From: DATLFA01 sp039934635
GTDB taxonomy: Bacteria > Actinomycetota > Acidimicrobiia > Acidimicrobiales > WLNW01
DNA length: 64,000 nucleotides
Assembly (NCBI GenBank): GCA_039934635.1
Contig: JBDTLT010000006.1
Location: 23,189 to 87,188, forward strand
Reading direction: 5' to 3'
Part shown: piece by piece, positions 8,944 to 17,097 of the stretch
Position numbering within the stretch: the stretch's first letter is position 1
Layout of the letters: the number at the start of each line of letters is the position of its first letter
Made by a program: the position numbers and the translations under genes
Notes under the pieces: generated by a model
What the model was told of the DNA's origin: nothing
What the model saw: only the letters and a program-made list of their open reading frames with translations
The model's database searches: none

Positions 8944-10421
8944 CCGATATCGAGCAACAGCCGTTGCATCAGACGCCCGAGTCCGCTGCCGCCGAGCACG
9001 AGGCGTTCTCGAACAACCGTTACCAGTGGCTGGCGTTGTCGGTCGTTCTCGTCGGCACCGTCATGGTCAGTCTCGACACGACGATCGTCAACGTGGCGCT
9101 GCCGAACATCCGCGACAACCTGCACGCGGGCAAGGGCATCGAATGGGTTGTGACCGCCTACCTACTCGCAGTCGCGGTTTCCCAGCCGGCAACCGGCTGG
9201 GCCGCCGATCGTTTCGGCCGTAAACGCATCTTCATCCTCTCGCTCATTGGCTTCACCCTTGCATCGTTGTTGTGCGCGCTCGCGCCCAATCTCCCCGCAC
9301 TGATCGCGTTTCGCGTACTACAGGGGCTCGGCGGGGGTGCGCTCGCCCCTGTCGGGATGGCGATCGTGATCGAGCTCTTCCCGGCCCAACGCCGCGGCCG
9401 TGCCATGAGCACCTGGGGTATCGCGTCGATGGCAGCTCCGGCGATCGGACCGACACTGGGCGGCTACCTCGTCACCGCGGTGAGCTGGCACTGGCTTTTC
9501 CTGATCAACGTACCGATCGGTTCGCTCGGCGTGTTCTTCGGTCTCCGCGTGCTGCGCGACCTCGGCTACCGCGAGTCGCGCCGGCTCGACACGCTCGGGC
9601 TCTTCCTCGGCGGCGGTGGTCTCGCCCTGACACTGTTCGGCGTCACGAAGGCGAACGATTGGGGTTGGTCGAACAGCGCAACGATCGCAACACTCGTCGT
9701 CGGCGGCGCGTCATTGCTGGCATTCGTCGCGCACGAACTGCACACCGAACAGCCGATGATCGAGCTGCGCATGCTCACCATCGGCGTGTTCGCGCTGTCG
9801 ATGGGCGTCACACTGTTCACGGTCACCGCGCAATACACGCGACTCGTGTTCATACCGCTGTCCCTCGAGACGATCCGCGGTTACACCGCCTTGCGCGTCG
9901 GCCTCATACTCACTCCCGCTGCGCTCTTGACCGCCATTGGTATGTCCATCGGTGGCCGCATGGTCGACAAGGTCGGCGCACGACGACCCATGGTGCTCGG
10001 CAGTGGCCTCATGTGTCTCGGGGCGTTTTCGTTGGCGCATGTCGGCGTGTCAACACCGGTGACGACGATCATCGCGTCCTTGAGCACGCAAGGCTTGGGC
10101 TTTGGCCTGTGTGCGCTGCCCGGCGTCGTCGTTGCCATGAACGCGCTGCCCGCCCGCTATGTCGCGCAGGCGTCCGCCCTGCGTTCGCTCATCTCACAGG
10201 TCGCCGGCGCCACGACCGTCGCCGTACTCTCGGCAGTGGTCGCGGCTCGCCTCGGAAGCGGCACACCCACGCTCGAACGCTCGCAAGACGCGTACGACAC
10301 TGCGTTTCTGATCGCGTCGATCGGGCTGTTCCTCGCGTTGCTTTGCTCATTGTGCTTCCCCGCTCGACCGGTCGACGCCGAACGCGCGCAGGCGGCCAAC
10401 GCCGCCGCCATGGAGCACTGA
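8940..10421 (+). CDS. DHA2-family MFS drug exporter
   Basis: 493-aa, 14-helix exporter. Seen: helix-1 motif SLDTTIVNVALPNIR, loop DRFGRKR, and GPTLGG in helix 5. The ATG at 8940 overlaps the TetR stop codon (ATGA), which fixes the start and implies translational coupling. The pair is a standard repressor-pump operon, with the pump expected in the cytoplasmic membrane. It converges with the VIT-family gene 1 bp away. Confidence 0.9.
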   Translation: MTDIEQQPLHQTPESAAAEHEAFSNNRYQWLALSVVLVGTVMVSLDTTIVNVALPNIRDNLHAGKGIEWVVTAYLLAVAVSQPATGWAADRFGRKRIFILSLIGFTLASLLCALAPNLPALIAFRVLQGLGGGALAPVGMAIVIELFPAQRRGRAMSTWGIASMAAPAIGPTLGGYLVTAVSWHWLFLINVPIGSLGVFFGLRVLRDLGYRESRRLDTLGLFLGGGGLALTLFGVTKANDWGWSNSATIATLVVGGASLLAFVAHELHTEQPMIELRMLTIGVFALSMGVTLFTVTAQYTRLVFIPLSLETIRGYTALRVGLILTPAALLTAIGMSIGGRMVDKVGARRPMVLGSGLMCLGAFSLAHVGVSTPVTTIIASLSTQGLGFGLCALPGVVVAMNALPARYVAQASALRSLISQVAGATTVAVLSAVVAARLGSGTPTLERSQDAYDTAFLIASIGLFLALLCSLCFPARPVDAERAQAANAAAMEH

Positions 10422-10422
10422 C

Positions 10423-11133
10423 TCAGATCACGCTGCCGGTCACCTTGCCGATTCCGAGCGAGATGAGCAATGCCAGTGTCCCGCCGACGAACACACGCAC
10501 CGCCGCTCGACCTCGTGGTGCCCCGCCCAGGCGGGCGCCCAGCGAGCCCAATGCCACGAGGCCGAGCAATGTCACGACCATGGTGACGACGACGCGCGTC
10601 GCGGCGGAGGTGATCGCCACGACCACCACCGGCACGATCGCTCCCGCGATGAAGCTGAGCGCGGAGACGATCGACGCCTGCACCGGATTCGCCAACGCCT
10701 CACTGTTGATTCCGAGCTCGTCGCGGGCATGCACCGCGAGCTGATCAGTTTGCGAGAGTTGGATCGCCACCTGTCGTGCGAGATCGGGGCTGAGTCCACG
10801 CTTCTCGTAGATGCGACTGAGCTCGGCGAGTTCGGCTCTGGGCGACGTCGCCAACTCTGCTCGTTCGCGCTCGAGATCTGCGTGTTCGGTATCGCGCTGT
10901 GAGCTGACCGACACGTACTCCCCCGCAGCCATCGACAATGCGCCCGCGGTGAGGCCGGCCACCCCGGCGACGAGAATCGAAGCGCGTGAACTCGCTGCGG
11001 CGGCGACTCCAAGCATGAGGCTGGCCGTCGAGATCAGGCCGTCATTGGCGCCGAGCACTGCTGCTCGCAGCCAGGCGGCTCGTCCTCCTAGGTGACGCTC
11101 GGCGGCGAGATGGCCGGGCAGTGTCCGCGTCAT
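10423..11133 (-). CDS. VIT family Fe2+/Mn2+ transporter
   Basis: 236-aa membrane protein of the CCC1/VIT1 family. The signature LRAAVLGANDGLISTASLMLG opens the first helix, followed by AGALSMAAGEYVSVSSQRD. A soluble Glu-rich metal-binding helix pair (about residues 75-130) precedes three C-terminal helices. Family members export or sequester Fe2+/Mn2+. The ATG at 11133 with GGAAGG upstream is favoured over an upstream in-frame start at 11175. The upstream divergent gap contains a DosR-like box and a long dyad. Confidence 0.87.
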   Translation of the reverse strand: MTRTLPGHLAAERHLGGRAAWLRAAVLGANDGLISTASLMLGVAAAASSRASILVAGVAGLTAGALSMAAGEYVSVSSQRDTEHADLERERAELATSPRAELAELSRIYEKRGLSPDLARQVAIQLSQTDQLAVHARDELGINSEALANPVQASIVSALSFIAGAIVPVVVVAITSAATRVVVTMVVTLLGLVALGSLGARLGGAPRGRAAVRVFVGGTLALLISLGIGKVTGSVI

Positions 11134-11209
11134 GCGTCGTTTCCTTCCACTACCAAATCGGCGGCTTAACCTCACACCCCTTGCTACGACACGCGGCCCT
11201 TGGTGAATA

Positions 11210-11223
11210 GGGACCTTTTACCC
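11210..11223. promoter_or_regulatory. DosR/DevR-like box
   Basis: GGGACCTTTTACCC, preceded by TA, resembles the DosR/DevR half-site arrangement (GGGACTTTNGNCCC) at most specified positions. It lies about 75 bp upstream of the VIT transporter start and on the far side of the enoyl-CoA hydratase promoter. No DosR gene is in the window, so the match is a motif observation only. A similar box occurs at 20856-20869. Confidence 0.3.
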
Positions 11224-11255
11224 GACCACGCCCACTCACCCTCGCCCAATCCCTA

Positions 11256-11303
11256 TTCTGTTGGTGTTCGATAGGTGTCGACACGTGTAGAACACCAACA
11301 GAA
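11256..11303. promoter_or_regulatory. 48-bp composite dyad element
   Basis: Perfect 14-bp outer arms TTCTGTTGGTGTTC (11256-11269) and its complement (11290-11303) flank 20 bases that hold the perfect palindrome GTGTCGACAC (11275-11284). Both dyads share exactly the same centre. An ACACGTGT palindrome overlaps the inner one. The site lies 50 bp upstream of the enoyl-CoA hydratase start in a divergent gap. It could bind a dimer-of-dimers regulator; a recombination or replication site cannot be excluded. Confidence 0.65.
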
Positions 11304-11352
11304 CGGCAGCGATGGTGGTACTGCTGTGTGGGTAACGAGAGGCACGAGGCGA

Positions 11353-12174
11353 ATGGACATTCCCGAGATCGACGAAATCGACGTGAGCGTCGAGGACCAC
11401 CTATTACAGATCCGCATCCAGCGACCCGAACGGCGCAACGCCGTGACACCCGATCAGATGAACTACATGAGCCGTCTCTGCGCCGCGGCCGAGCAAGACG
11501 ACGATGTGCACGTCGTCGTACTTGCCGGCAACGAAAGCGCATTTTGCAGCGGCGCCGACCTCACCGACACCGACCTGTCCGCCGGCGGCGGGCAGATCCC
11601 TCCGGTGTCGATGGGCCGCAACGTGTTCCTGCCGTTCCTCGAATTGAGCAAGCCGCTCGTGGCGGCGATCGATGGCGTCGCGGCGGGCGGAGGTCTCGGC
11701 CTCGCACTCTGTTGCGACATCCGCATCGCGTCGACCGAGGCGCGGTTCGCGACATCGTTCACTCGCATCGGCATCACCGCCAACGACACAGTGGCGTGGC
11801 TGCTGCCGCGGATCGTCGGCACGGCAAAGGCATTGGAGCTCATCTACGACCCCCGCCCGATCGATGCCGTCGAGGCCGAGCGAATCGGTCTCGTCAGCTA
11901 CGTCTACCCGCGGCCCGAGTTCGGCTACCGCGTGGCCGCGTTCGTGCAACGACTGCTCGAAGCCCCCCCGGTTGCGACACGTCTGTCAAAGCGCCTGGTA
12001 TTGGACGGACTCAACCGCTCTTATCGCGACCACGTGCTCGCGCAGGAATACGCGTCGCTCGCCAACCGCGCACTCGCCGACAATGACATCAGCGAAGGCG
12101 TCAGCGCGTTCAAGGAGAAGCGCTCGCCCAAGTTCCAGGGCTCGCAGAAGAAGCCGCGCTGGGAGAACTACTGA
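11353..12174 (+). CDS. Enoyl-CoA hydratase/isomerase family protein
   Basis: 273-aa crotonase-fold protein. Seen: RPERRNAVTP N-terminal strand, the oxyanion-hole segments SAFCSGADL and GVAAGGGLGLALCCDIRIAS. The position normally holding the second catalytic Glu of hydratases (in the F..pE..lG segment) reads SFTRIGIT, so hydration may not be its reaction; crotonase relatives also do isomerisation, hydrolysis or C-C cleavage. The ATG at 11353 is chosen because upstream codons enter the dyad element. Monocistronic by position. Confidence 0.85.
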   Translation: MDIPEIDEIDVSVEDHLLQIRIQRPERRNAVTPDQMNYMSRLCAAAEQDDDVHVVVLAGNESAFCSGADLTDTDLSAGGGQIPPVSMGRNVFLPFLELSKPLVAAIDGVAAGGGLGLALCCDIRIASTEARFATSFTRIGITANDTVAWLLPRIVGTAKALELIYDPRPIDAVEAERIGLVSYVYPRPEFGYRVAAFVQRLLEAPPVATRLSKRLVLDGLNRSYRDHVLAQEYASLANRALADNDISEGVSAFKEKRSPKFQGSQKKPRWENY

Positions 12175-12183
12175 CCCTGGCCG

Positions 12184-13404
12184 TCACGAACCGCCCGGGC
12201 CGTCCCACCGCACCAAGACGACCGTTGCGTCGTCGACGAGATTGTCCGTACGTTGGTGGTCGCGCACACTCGCGACGAGACGGCGCAGAATTCCCTCGGG
12301 TCGCAACAGATCCGACGCGAATCGATTGGTCAGATCGACAAGACGATCGACGCCGAAGAAGTCGCCTTCGGGAGTGCGGGACTCGGTCACGCCGTCGGTA
12401 TAGAGCAGCATGCTGTCACCGGGTTCGAGAGCGACCGTCGTGGCCGTCGGGCTCGCGCCGGCAATGCCCCACGGCGGAGTGGGCTTGCTCGGGAGTTCGC
12501 TGATGACTCGACCGTTGCGAATCAGCAGTGGGCGGGGGTGACCGGCAGTGGTCCACGTGAAGATTCCCGTGCCCAAATCGAGCCGTCCGAGCAGACCCGT
12601 GGCAAACGAGTAATCGCTGTAGCGCGAGAGAATCGTCGCACCAATCGCTGCATGCATGGCCACGAGCGATCGACCTTCACGGCGATCGTGGCGGTAACAA
12701 CCCATGGCCAAGGACGAGATCAACGCCGACCCCAGGCCATGGCCCATCGCGTCCATGATGGCGATATCGAGCACCGACCCGTTGACGGCATAGTCGAAGC
12801 AGTCGCCGCCGACGTCATAGGCCGGCTCGACGAGCCCGGCGACCGTGACCGTTCCCGCTTTGAGGACGAGCGGCGGGAGCAGATCCCACTGCATGCTCGC
12901 GGCGAGACTCATGCTGCGCCGGCGACGGTAGAGGTTGTAGAGATCGGTGGAACGAGCGTGCGTGGCGATCAGGAGGCCGGCGAGAATGCCGAGATCGGTA
13001 CACGTTCGAAGGAGCTCGTCGTCGACTCGCGGCAGACTTAGGGCGAGCACACCGGTGGGGTCTGACCCTTCTACTATCGGAACCCAAACGCGCACCCCTT
13101 CGCCACGATCGGCGGTCGTCACCTGCTGGTCGACGAACGCTCGGCCCGCCATCGTCGTCGCCACGGCCTCGGTCGTCGGAAGTGACGCATGTGTCGAATG
13201 ATCGGGCAATGGCTCGAGCAACGTCTGACCGAAGTCGATGAGATAGATGACAAGGTCGGTGGCGCCAATTCCCGCGGCGGCGTGGGCCACGATCTGCGGA
13301 GTACTGGTCGGGTCGGCATCGCGTGCCGCTCGCAGCGCGGAGCCGTAGTCGACCGTCGCCGCTCGGCCCGAGAGTCGTCGTCGTCGACGCGGCGTGTTCG
13401 TCAC
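12184..13404 (-). CDS. PP2C-type phosphatase (SpoIIE/RsbU family) with GAF-like N-terminus
   Basis: 406-aa regulator. Residues about 20-165 resemble a GAF-like sensor; the C-terminal SpoIIE domain shows its metal-binding aspartates in VGGDCFDY, DAMGHGLGSA, LYTDGVTES and the terminal NLVDDATVV. It should dephosphorylate a STAS anti-anti-sigma factor. The GTG start at 13404 overlaps the stop codon of the YihY-family gene upstream (GTGA), so the two are translationally coupled. No STAS protein is adjacent; one is encoded at 45733-46032. Confidence 0.85.
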   Translation of the reverse strand: MTNTPRRRRRLSGRAATVDYGSALRAARDADPTSTPQIVAHAAAGIGATDLVIYLIDFGQTLLEPLPDHSTHASLPTTEAVATTMAGRAFVDQQVTTADRGEGVRVWVPIVEGSDPTGVLALSLPRVDDELLRTCTDLGILAGLLIATHARSTDLYNLYRRRRSMSLAASMQWDLLPPLVLKAGTVTVAGLVEPAYDVGGDCFDYAVNGSVLDIAIMDAMGHGLGSALISSLAMGCYRHDRREGRSLVAMHAAIGATILSRYSDYSFATGLLGRLDLGTGIFTWTTAGHPRPLLIRNGRVISELPSKPTPPWGIAGASPTATTVALEPGDSMLLYTDGVTESRTPEGDFFGVDRLVDLTNRFASDLLRPEGILRRLVASVRDHQRTDNLVDDATVVLVRWDGPGGS

Positions 13405-14444
13405 GGGGTCACTTCGTCTTCTCGTACTGGGGCGGCTTGCGACTGCTCGCGCCGGCGGGCGGTGGCGTTTTGTCCCTCGTGCTCGAAGCTCACCAGAACC
13501 GATTCGAAACCCTTGACCCGTTGCGCGGCCGCGGCGTCGGTGTAGGCGCGCTGATCGCCCCGAGTGAGATCGACGTCGTCCGTGAACGGTGTCCTCAGCG
13601 AGCGCGGGTAAAGACGCTTGGTTCGCACGACATTGATCTCGACACAGACGACCAACGCGTTCGCCGCCAGGAACAGCCACGCGACCAGGCCGAGTACCAA
13701 TGCGAACACACCGTAGGTGTTGCCGGCGCCTTTGAAGACGTGCCCCACGTACGCCGTCCCGGTCAACTGCAGCACTTGCCACGCCGCCGCGGCGGCCACC
13801 GCCCCCGGTGCCGCCTGGCGAATCGTCAGCCGGTGTCCCGTCGACAGGCGAAAGACCAGCACGAACACCACGGTGTTCACGATCACCGATGCCAATGTCG
13901 CCAGTACCGCGACCAAACCGCTGATGTCGGCCCCGAAGGATCGTGCACTGCTACCGAGAGCCGACAGGACGGTGGTCGCGAGCACCGGGATGCCGGTCGT
14001 CGCGATGAGCAACAGGCTGCGCAGTCGCGCCTTGATCGGGTTGGGACGCAGGTTGCGCGGAACGGCCCACGCGACATTCATTGCGTGCTGCGTCGCCTGT
14101 GCAACGCCCAACGCGCCGTATATGGCGACCACTGCACCGACGGCAACCGCGACACCACTGCCGTGCAGCCCTCGGGGATCGCGCAATTCGTCGCCGATGA
14201 TCGGGAACTGGCTCAGGGCCGAGTCGAGCACCGCTCGTTGGAGGTGCGGGCTGGCCTGAAGCACGAAGCCGAGTATCGAGGAGAGCAACAACAACAACGG
14301 GAACAGCGACAAAAAGGCGTAGAACGTGATCAGTGCGGCGAGGTACGTGCCCTGGTCATCGAAGAACTTGTACACGACCGCAATCGGGTAACCGGCCCAA
14401 GGATGAACGCGCTGGTAGCGATCGAGGCGCTCGGTCATCCGCAT
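13401..14444 (-). CDS. YihY/BrkB family membrane protein
   Basis: 347-aa inner-membrane protein with about six helices. The opening YKFFDDQGTYLAALITFYAFLSLFPLLLL is the family signature. Members were once called ribonuclease BN, wrongly; their role remains unclear, with envelope functions suggested. The C-terminal 50 residues are charged and probably cytoplasmic. Coupled through a 4-bp overlap to the downstream PP2C phosphatase, an unusual pairing. A 13-bp palindrome lies about 45 bp upstream. Confidence 0.87.
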   Translation of the reverse strand: MRMTERLDRYQRVHPWAGYPIAVVYKFFDDQGTYLAALITFYAFLSLFPLLLLLSSILGFVLQASPHLQRAVLDSALSQFPIIGDELRDPRGLHGSGVAVAVGAVVAIYGALGVAQATQHAMNVAWAVPRNLRPNPIKARLRSLLLIATTGIPVLATTVLSALGSSARSFGADISGLVAVLATLASVIVNTVVFVLVFRLSTGHRLTIRQAAPGAVAAAAAWQVLQLTGTAYVGHVFKGAGNTYGVFALVLGLVAWLFLAANALVVCVEINVVRTKRLYPRSLRTPFTDDVDLTRGDQRAYTDAAAAQRVKGFESVLVSFEHEGQNATARRREQSQAAPVREDEVTP

Positions 14445-14486
14445 GGCGTGGCGAGACTGCCTCTTCGAGGGGCCTGGCCGATGTGC

Positions 14487-14499
14487 ATGGGTGACCCAT
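14487..14499. promoter_or_regulatory. 13-bp palindrome upstream of YihY gene
   Basis: ATGGGT and ACCCAT flank a single G, giving a perfect 6-bp dyad. It is 43-55 bp upstream of the YihY-family start, a plausible operator position. No assigned regulator. Confidence 0.3.
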
Positions 14500-14537
14500 A
14501 CCCCAGATCACCGCTCGGCAAAACGTCGTCATGGTCC

Positions 14538-14804
14538 TTACTGCCGACGGTGGCTCTTTTGGTGGTACATCTGCGAGTCCGCCGCTTTCAGCAACGAATC
14601 GACCGTCGGCCCGGTGACTCGGCGGCACCTTGAGCGGTGATGCCCGGGCACACCACGACGAAACGAACGGCGTATCGACGGTTGGGAAGCCCGGTCAACT
14701 AACGACCGCAACTCGAGGACACGGTCGGGCGCCCGCACTCGCGACCCAGTGAGGCGGGAATCGGACGGGCGCACGTCGCCTCCATCGGCCCCGTTCGTTG
14801 ACAC
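14538..14804 (-). pseudogene. Decayed GGDEF (diguanylate cyclase) remnant
   Basis: The gap between the YihY and flavoprotein genes holds minus-strand fragments of a GGDEF domain. The end reads TVDSLLKAADSQMYHQKS then stop, matching the conserved last helix (LL..AD..MY..K). Upstream in another frame is RFVVVCPGITAQGAAE, matching the strand after the GGDEF loop, with the GGDE residues themselves altered to AVR. Further upstream, back in the first frame, DRVLELRSLVDRA matches the helix before that loop. At least two frameshifts and an internal deletion of roughly 60 residues separate these. No functional cyclase can be made. Confidence 0.6.
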
Positions 14805-14816
14805 CCGAGAGCGTGG

Positions 14817-16064
14817 TCAGGCCACACGGCCGCCGAGGTGCCGGAGCACCGCGGCCGCCGTGCGCTCACCGCTGAACAGCGCCCCCTGAACCGATGCCGT
14901 GTCGCGATGGTCACCACACACGAATAGCCCTTCACCGAGGGCGACCCGTTGCCGTGCCTGTAGCGGTGGTGTCTGCGCGGGCTGACCATGAACGATGACG
15001 TCGGTACGAAGGAGATCCCAGTCCGCCGTCGTCGATCCGAACCATCGCGCGAGTTGGTCACGCACGCGGACGGCGATGTCCGGCTCGAGGGCGTCGGGTC
15101 CGGGCACGGCCGCGGCGACGAGCGCTCGGCCCGCAGGTGCGTACGACGACGACACTTCGCTCATCACCGCGACGTTTTTCGCCGGGCCGCTGGCGTCGCC
15201 GTCGAGGATCAGCGTGGGTCCCGCTAGTGGCGCGCCGGCGGCGGCGAACCAGCAGCATGCCGCGGCGCGCGATCCCGGGTCAGCGATTCGGCCGGCGAGC
15301 AGTCGATGCGCCGACGGCCCGTCGGTGGCGACCACAACCGCGTGCGCGTCGAGGCGCTCCCCGTCGTCGAGCACCACTCCTGCGGCGTCGACTCGAGCGA
15401 CCCGTGCGCCGAGGCGCACCGTGCCGTCGGGCAGCGTGGCGGCGAGCTGCGCGGGGACCGCACCGATCCCACGCCGCGGAACACCGGTTGCGCCCGTCGC
15501 CAGCATGCGCAGGATCGTGTCGAAGCGGCGGCTGGACACCTCGAGGTGCGGATCCAACTGGATGCCGGCGAACAATGGCTGCCAGAACGACTCGATCATC
15601 CGGCGCGAATACCCCGCTCGCGCCAACCGCTGCGCGGTCGTCATGTCTGGCCGGCGAAGCAACTCTTTCACCGAGTGCCGGCGCACATCGATCACCATCC
15701 GCGCGAGTCGCAATTTGTCCGACAGCGTGCCGATGGGAGCAACAACCGTGCGAGGGATCTGTCGGGGCCGCCGCCGCGGGTCCGCGACACGATGAAAGCC
15801 TCCGTCGACCCGAATCACCGCGCCGGGATCGAACACGCAAAGGTCCAGCGCTGCCAGGTCGAGTCGCTGCTGAACCTGCGGATATGCCGTCAGCAAGATC
15901 TGGAAACCGCGATCCAGGAGAAAGCCGTCGACCGTGTCGGTCCGCACTCGCCCACCGACGCCGTCGGAGGCCTCGAGGACTCGGCAATCGGCGCCGGCAC
16001 GAGTGAGGTCCTGGGCGCACGCGAGACCGGCGAGGCCCGCGCCGACGATGACTACGTCGGCCAT
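14817..16064 (-). CDS. FAD-dependent amine-oxidase/protoporphyrinogen-oxidase-like protein
   Basis: 415-aa flavoprotein. The N-terminal dinucleotide motif VVIVGAGLAGLACAQDL (4-20) and GGRVRTDTVDGFLLDRGFQ (36-55) are typical of the flavin amine-oxidase/phytoene-desaturase superfamily, and a C-terminal FAD segment LFVCGDHRDTASVQGALFSG closes the fold. Substrate unknown; relatives oxidise amines, porphyrinogens or carotenoids. It is divergent from the haem membrane protein gene, 154 bp away. The ATG at 16064 leaves no leader before the Rossmann strand. Confidence 0.85.
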   Translation of the reverse strand: MADVVIVGAGLAGLACAQDLTRAGADCRVLEASDGVGGRVRTDTVDGFLLDRGFQILLTAYPQVQQRLDLAALDLCVFDPGAVIRVDGGFHRVADPRRRPRQIPRTVVAPIGTLSDKLRLARMVIDVRRHSVKELLRRPDMTTAQRLARAGYSRRMIESFWQPLFAGIQLDPHLEVSSRRFDTILRMLATGATGVPRRGIGAVPAQLAATLPDGTVRLGARVARVDAAGVVLDDGERLDAHAVVVATDGPSAHRLLAGRIADPGSRAAACCWFAAAGAPLAGPTLILDGDASGPAKNVAVMSEVSSSYAPAGRALVAAAVPGPDALEPDIAVRVRDQLARWFGSTTADWDLLRTDVIVHGQPAQTPPLQARQRVALGEGLFVCGDHRDTASVQGALFSGERTAAAVLRHLGGRVA

Positions 16065-16218
16065 GGGGACATCTCCAATTCTTCGCAGCTCAGGGACCGA
16101 GTCAACTCATCTACGAGCGTACGCGCACGCCGCCCGCGGGTTGCTTTGGTCAAAGTCATGACGAAACCTTAACCTTTATTGCAATTGCGTGACGAAATGC
16201 GCGCTATACGGTGACGGA

Positions 16219-16827
16219 ATGCCGAATCTCTGGATATTCGCCACCACCGCGGCGGGGGCTGCCACCACCGATCCCGCAGACCACGCCCTGCACAACACCG
16301 CTGCGTTCGCCGGCTTTGCCGCGTATGCCTTGATGGTAGGCACCGTCGTGTGGGGAGTCTTCACCGCCACCGGTGTCGTGCGGCGCAGCATCCGTCGCGA
16401 GACCCTCTATGGCGGCCACATGACCATGGCCATCGCCGCGCTCGCCTTCATCGTCGTTCACGCGGCCGGCAACGTGTTTCGCCCGGCCGCGCAGCTCAGC
16501 ATCTGGAACGCGGCGATCCCCTTCCTCCACACGAGCGCTGCGATCGCCATCGGTGTGCTCGGGGCGCAACTGGCCGTGGCGACGTCGGTCTCCGTGTGGT
16601 TCCAGCGTCGCCTCGGGTACCGCATTTGGCACCGCGTGCACTGGCTGGGCTACCCGGCCTACGGCCTCGCCATCGCGCACACGATCATGGCCGGGTCCGA
16701 TGTGCGCCGGCCACTGATCGCGATCTTCCTCGTGGTAACCGTTCTGATCGTCGCGGTCCTGTTCGCCCTGCGTGCTCTCCCGTTCACCTCCTCGTTCCGC
16801 ACCAACCTCGCACCATCGGAGTCGTAA
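16219..16827 (+). CDS. Ferric-reductase-like transmembrane haem protein
   Basis: 202-aa membrane protein with about six helices. Two helices carry His pairs at haem b spacing: His67/His81 and His141/His154, plus His104 and His138, fitting the ferric-reductase-like (cytochrome b561/NOX-type) haem fold. No FAD or NADPH domain is attached. The next two genes supply a ferredoxin and an FAD reductase, with the ferredoxin ATG directly after this stop codon. Inferred role: membrane terminus of an electron relay. ATG 16219 is preferred to one 30 bases upstream. Confidence 0.72.
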   Translation: MPNLWIFATTAAGAATTDPADHALHNTAAFAGFAAYALMVGTVVWGVFTATGVVRRSIRRETLYGGHMTMAIAALAFIVVHAAGNVFRPAAQLSIWNAAIPFLHTSAAIAIGVLGAQLAVATSVSVWFQRRLGYRIWHRVHWLGYPAYGLAIAHTIMAGSDVRRPLIAIFLVVTVLIVAVLFALRALPFTSSFRTNLAPSES

Positions 16828-17097
16828 ATGGACCAAAGCCACGCCCCCCTGAGCATCTTCCTCGACGATGCGCCCGAGTCGCCCGATCTCGACCTTCGAA
16901 TTCGCATCGATGTCGATCGAAACCACTGCCACCGCTATGCCATCTGCGAACAGGAAGCGCCCGACGTCTTCCAGATGCGCGCCGACGGCCGACTCGAGTA
17001 CCGGTCGTCGCCCGATCCCCAACAGCGCGACGCCGTTCGCCAAGCCGCACGCGTCTGTCCCATGCAAGCCATCTCGGTGGAGGAGCGGCGCCGATGA
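16828..17097 (+). CDS. Ferredoxin, [3Fe-4S] type
   Basis: 89-aa ferredoxin of the actinobacterial type usually paired with P450s. Cys34, Cys40 and Cys77-Pro78 give the C-x5-C...CP pattern of a [3Fe-4S] cluster. The N-terminal 20 residues are extra and acidic. Its start immediately follows the membrane protein stop, and its stop overlaps the reductase start by 4 bp (ATGA). No P450 gene is in the window, so the haem membrane protein is the likeliest partner. Confidence 0.88.
   Translation: MDQSHAPLSIFLDDAPESPDLDLRIRIDVDRNHCHRYAICEQEAPDVFQMRADGRLEYRSSPDPQQRDAVRQAARVCPMQAISVEERRR

Noticed and set aside
13323..14633. Long plus-strand open frame opposite the YihY gene
   Set aside because: Arg/Gln/His-rich product without motifs, antisense to a clear gene; such frames are common in GC-rich DNA.
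14995..15795. Long plus-strand open frame opposite the flavoprotein
   Set aside because: Low-complexity Arg/Ser/Thr composition and no ribosome-binding site; the opposite strand has full FAD motifs.
16159..16197. TGACGAAA direct repeat (two copies 31 bases apart) in the divergent promoter
   Set aside because: Two 8-mers in AT-richer promoter DNA could occur by chance and lack dyad symmetry; not enough for a site call.
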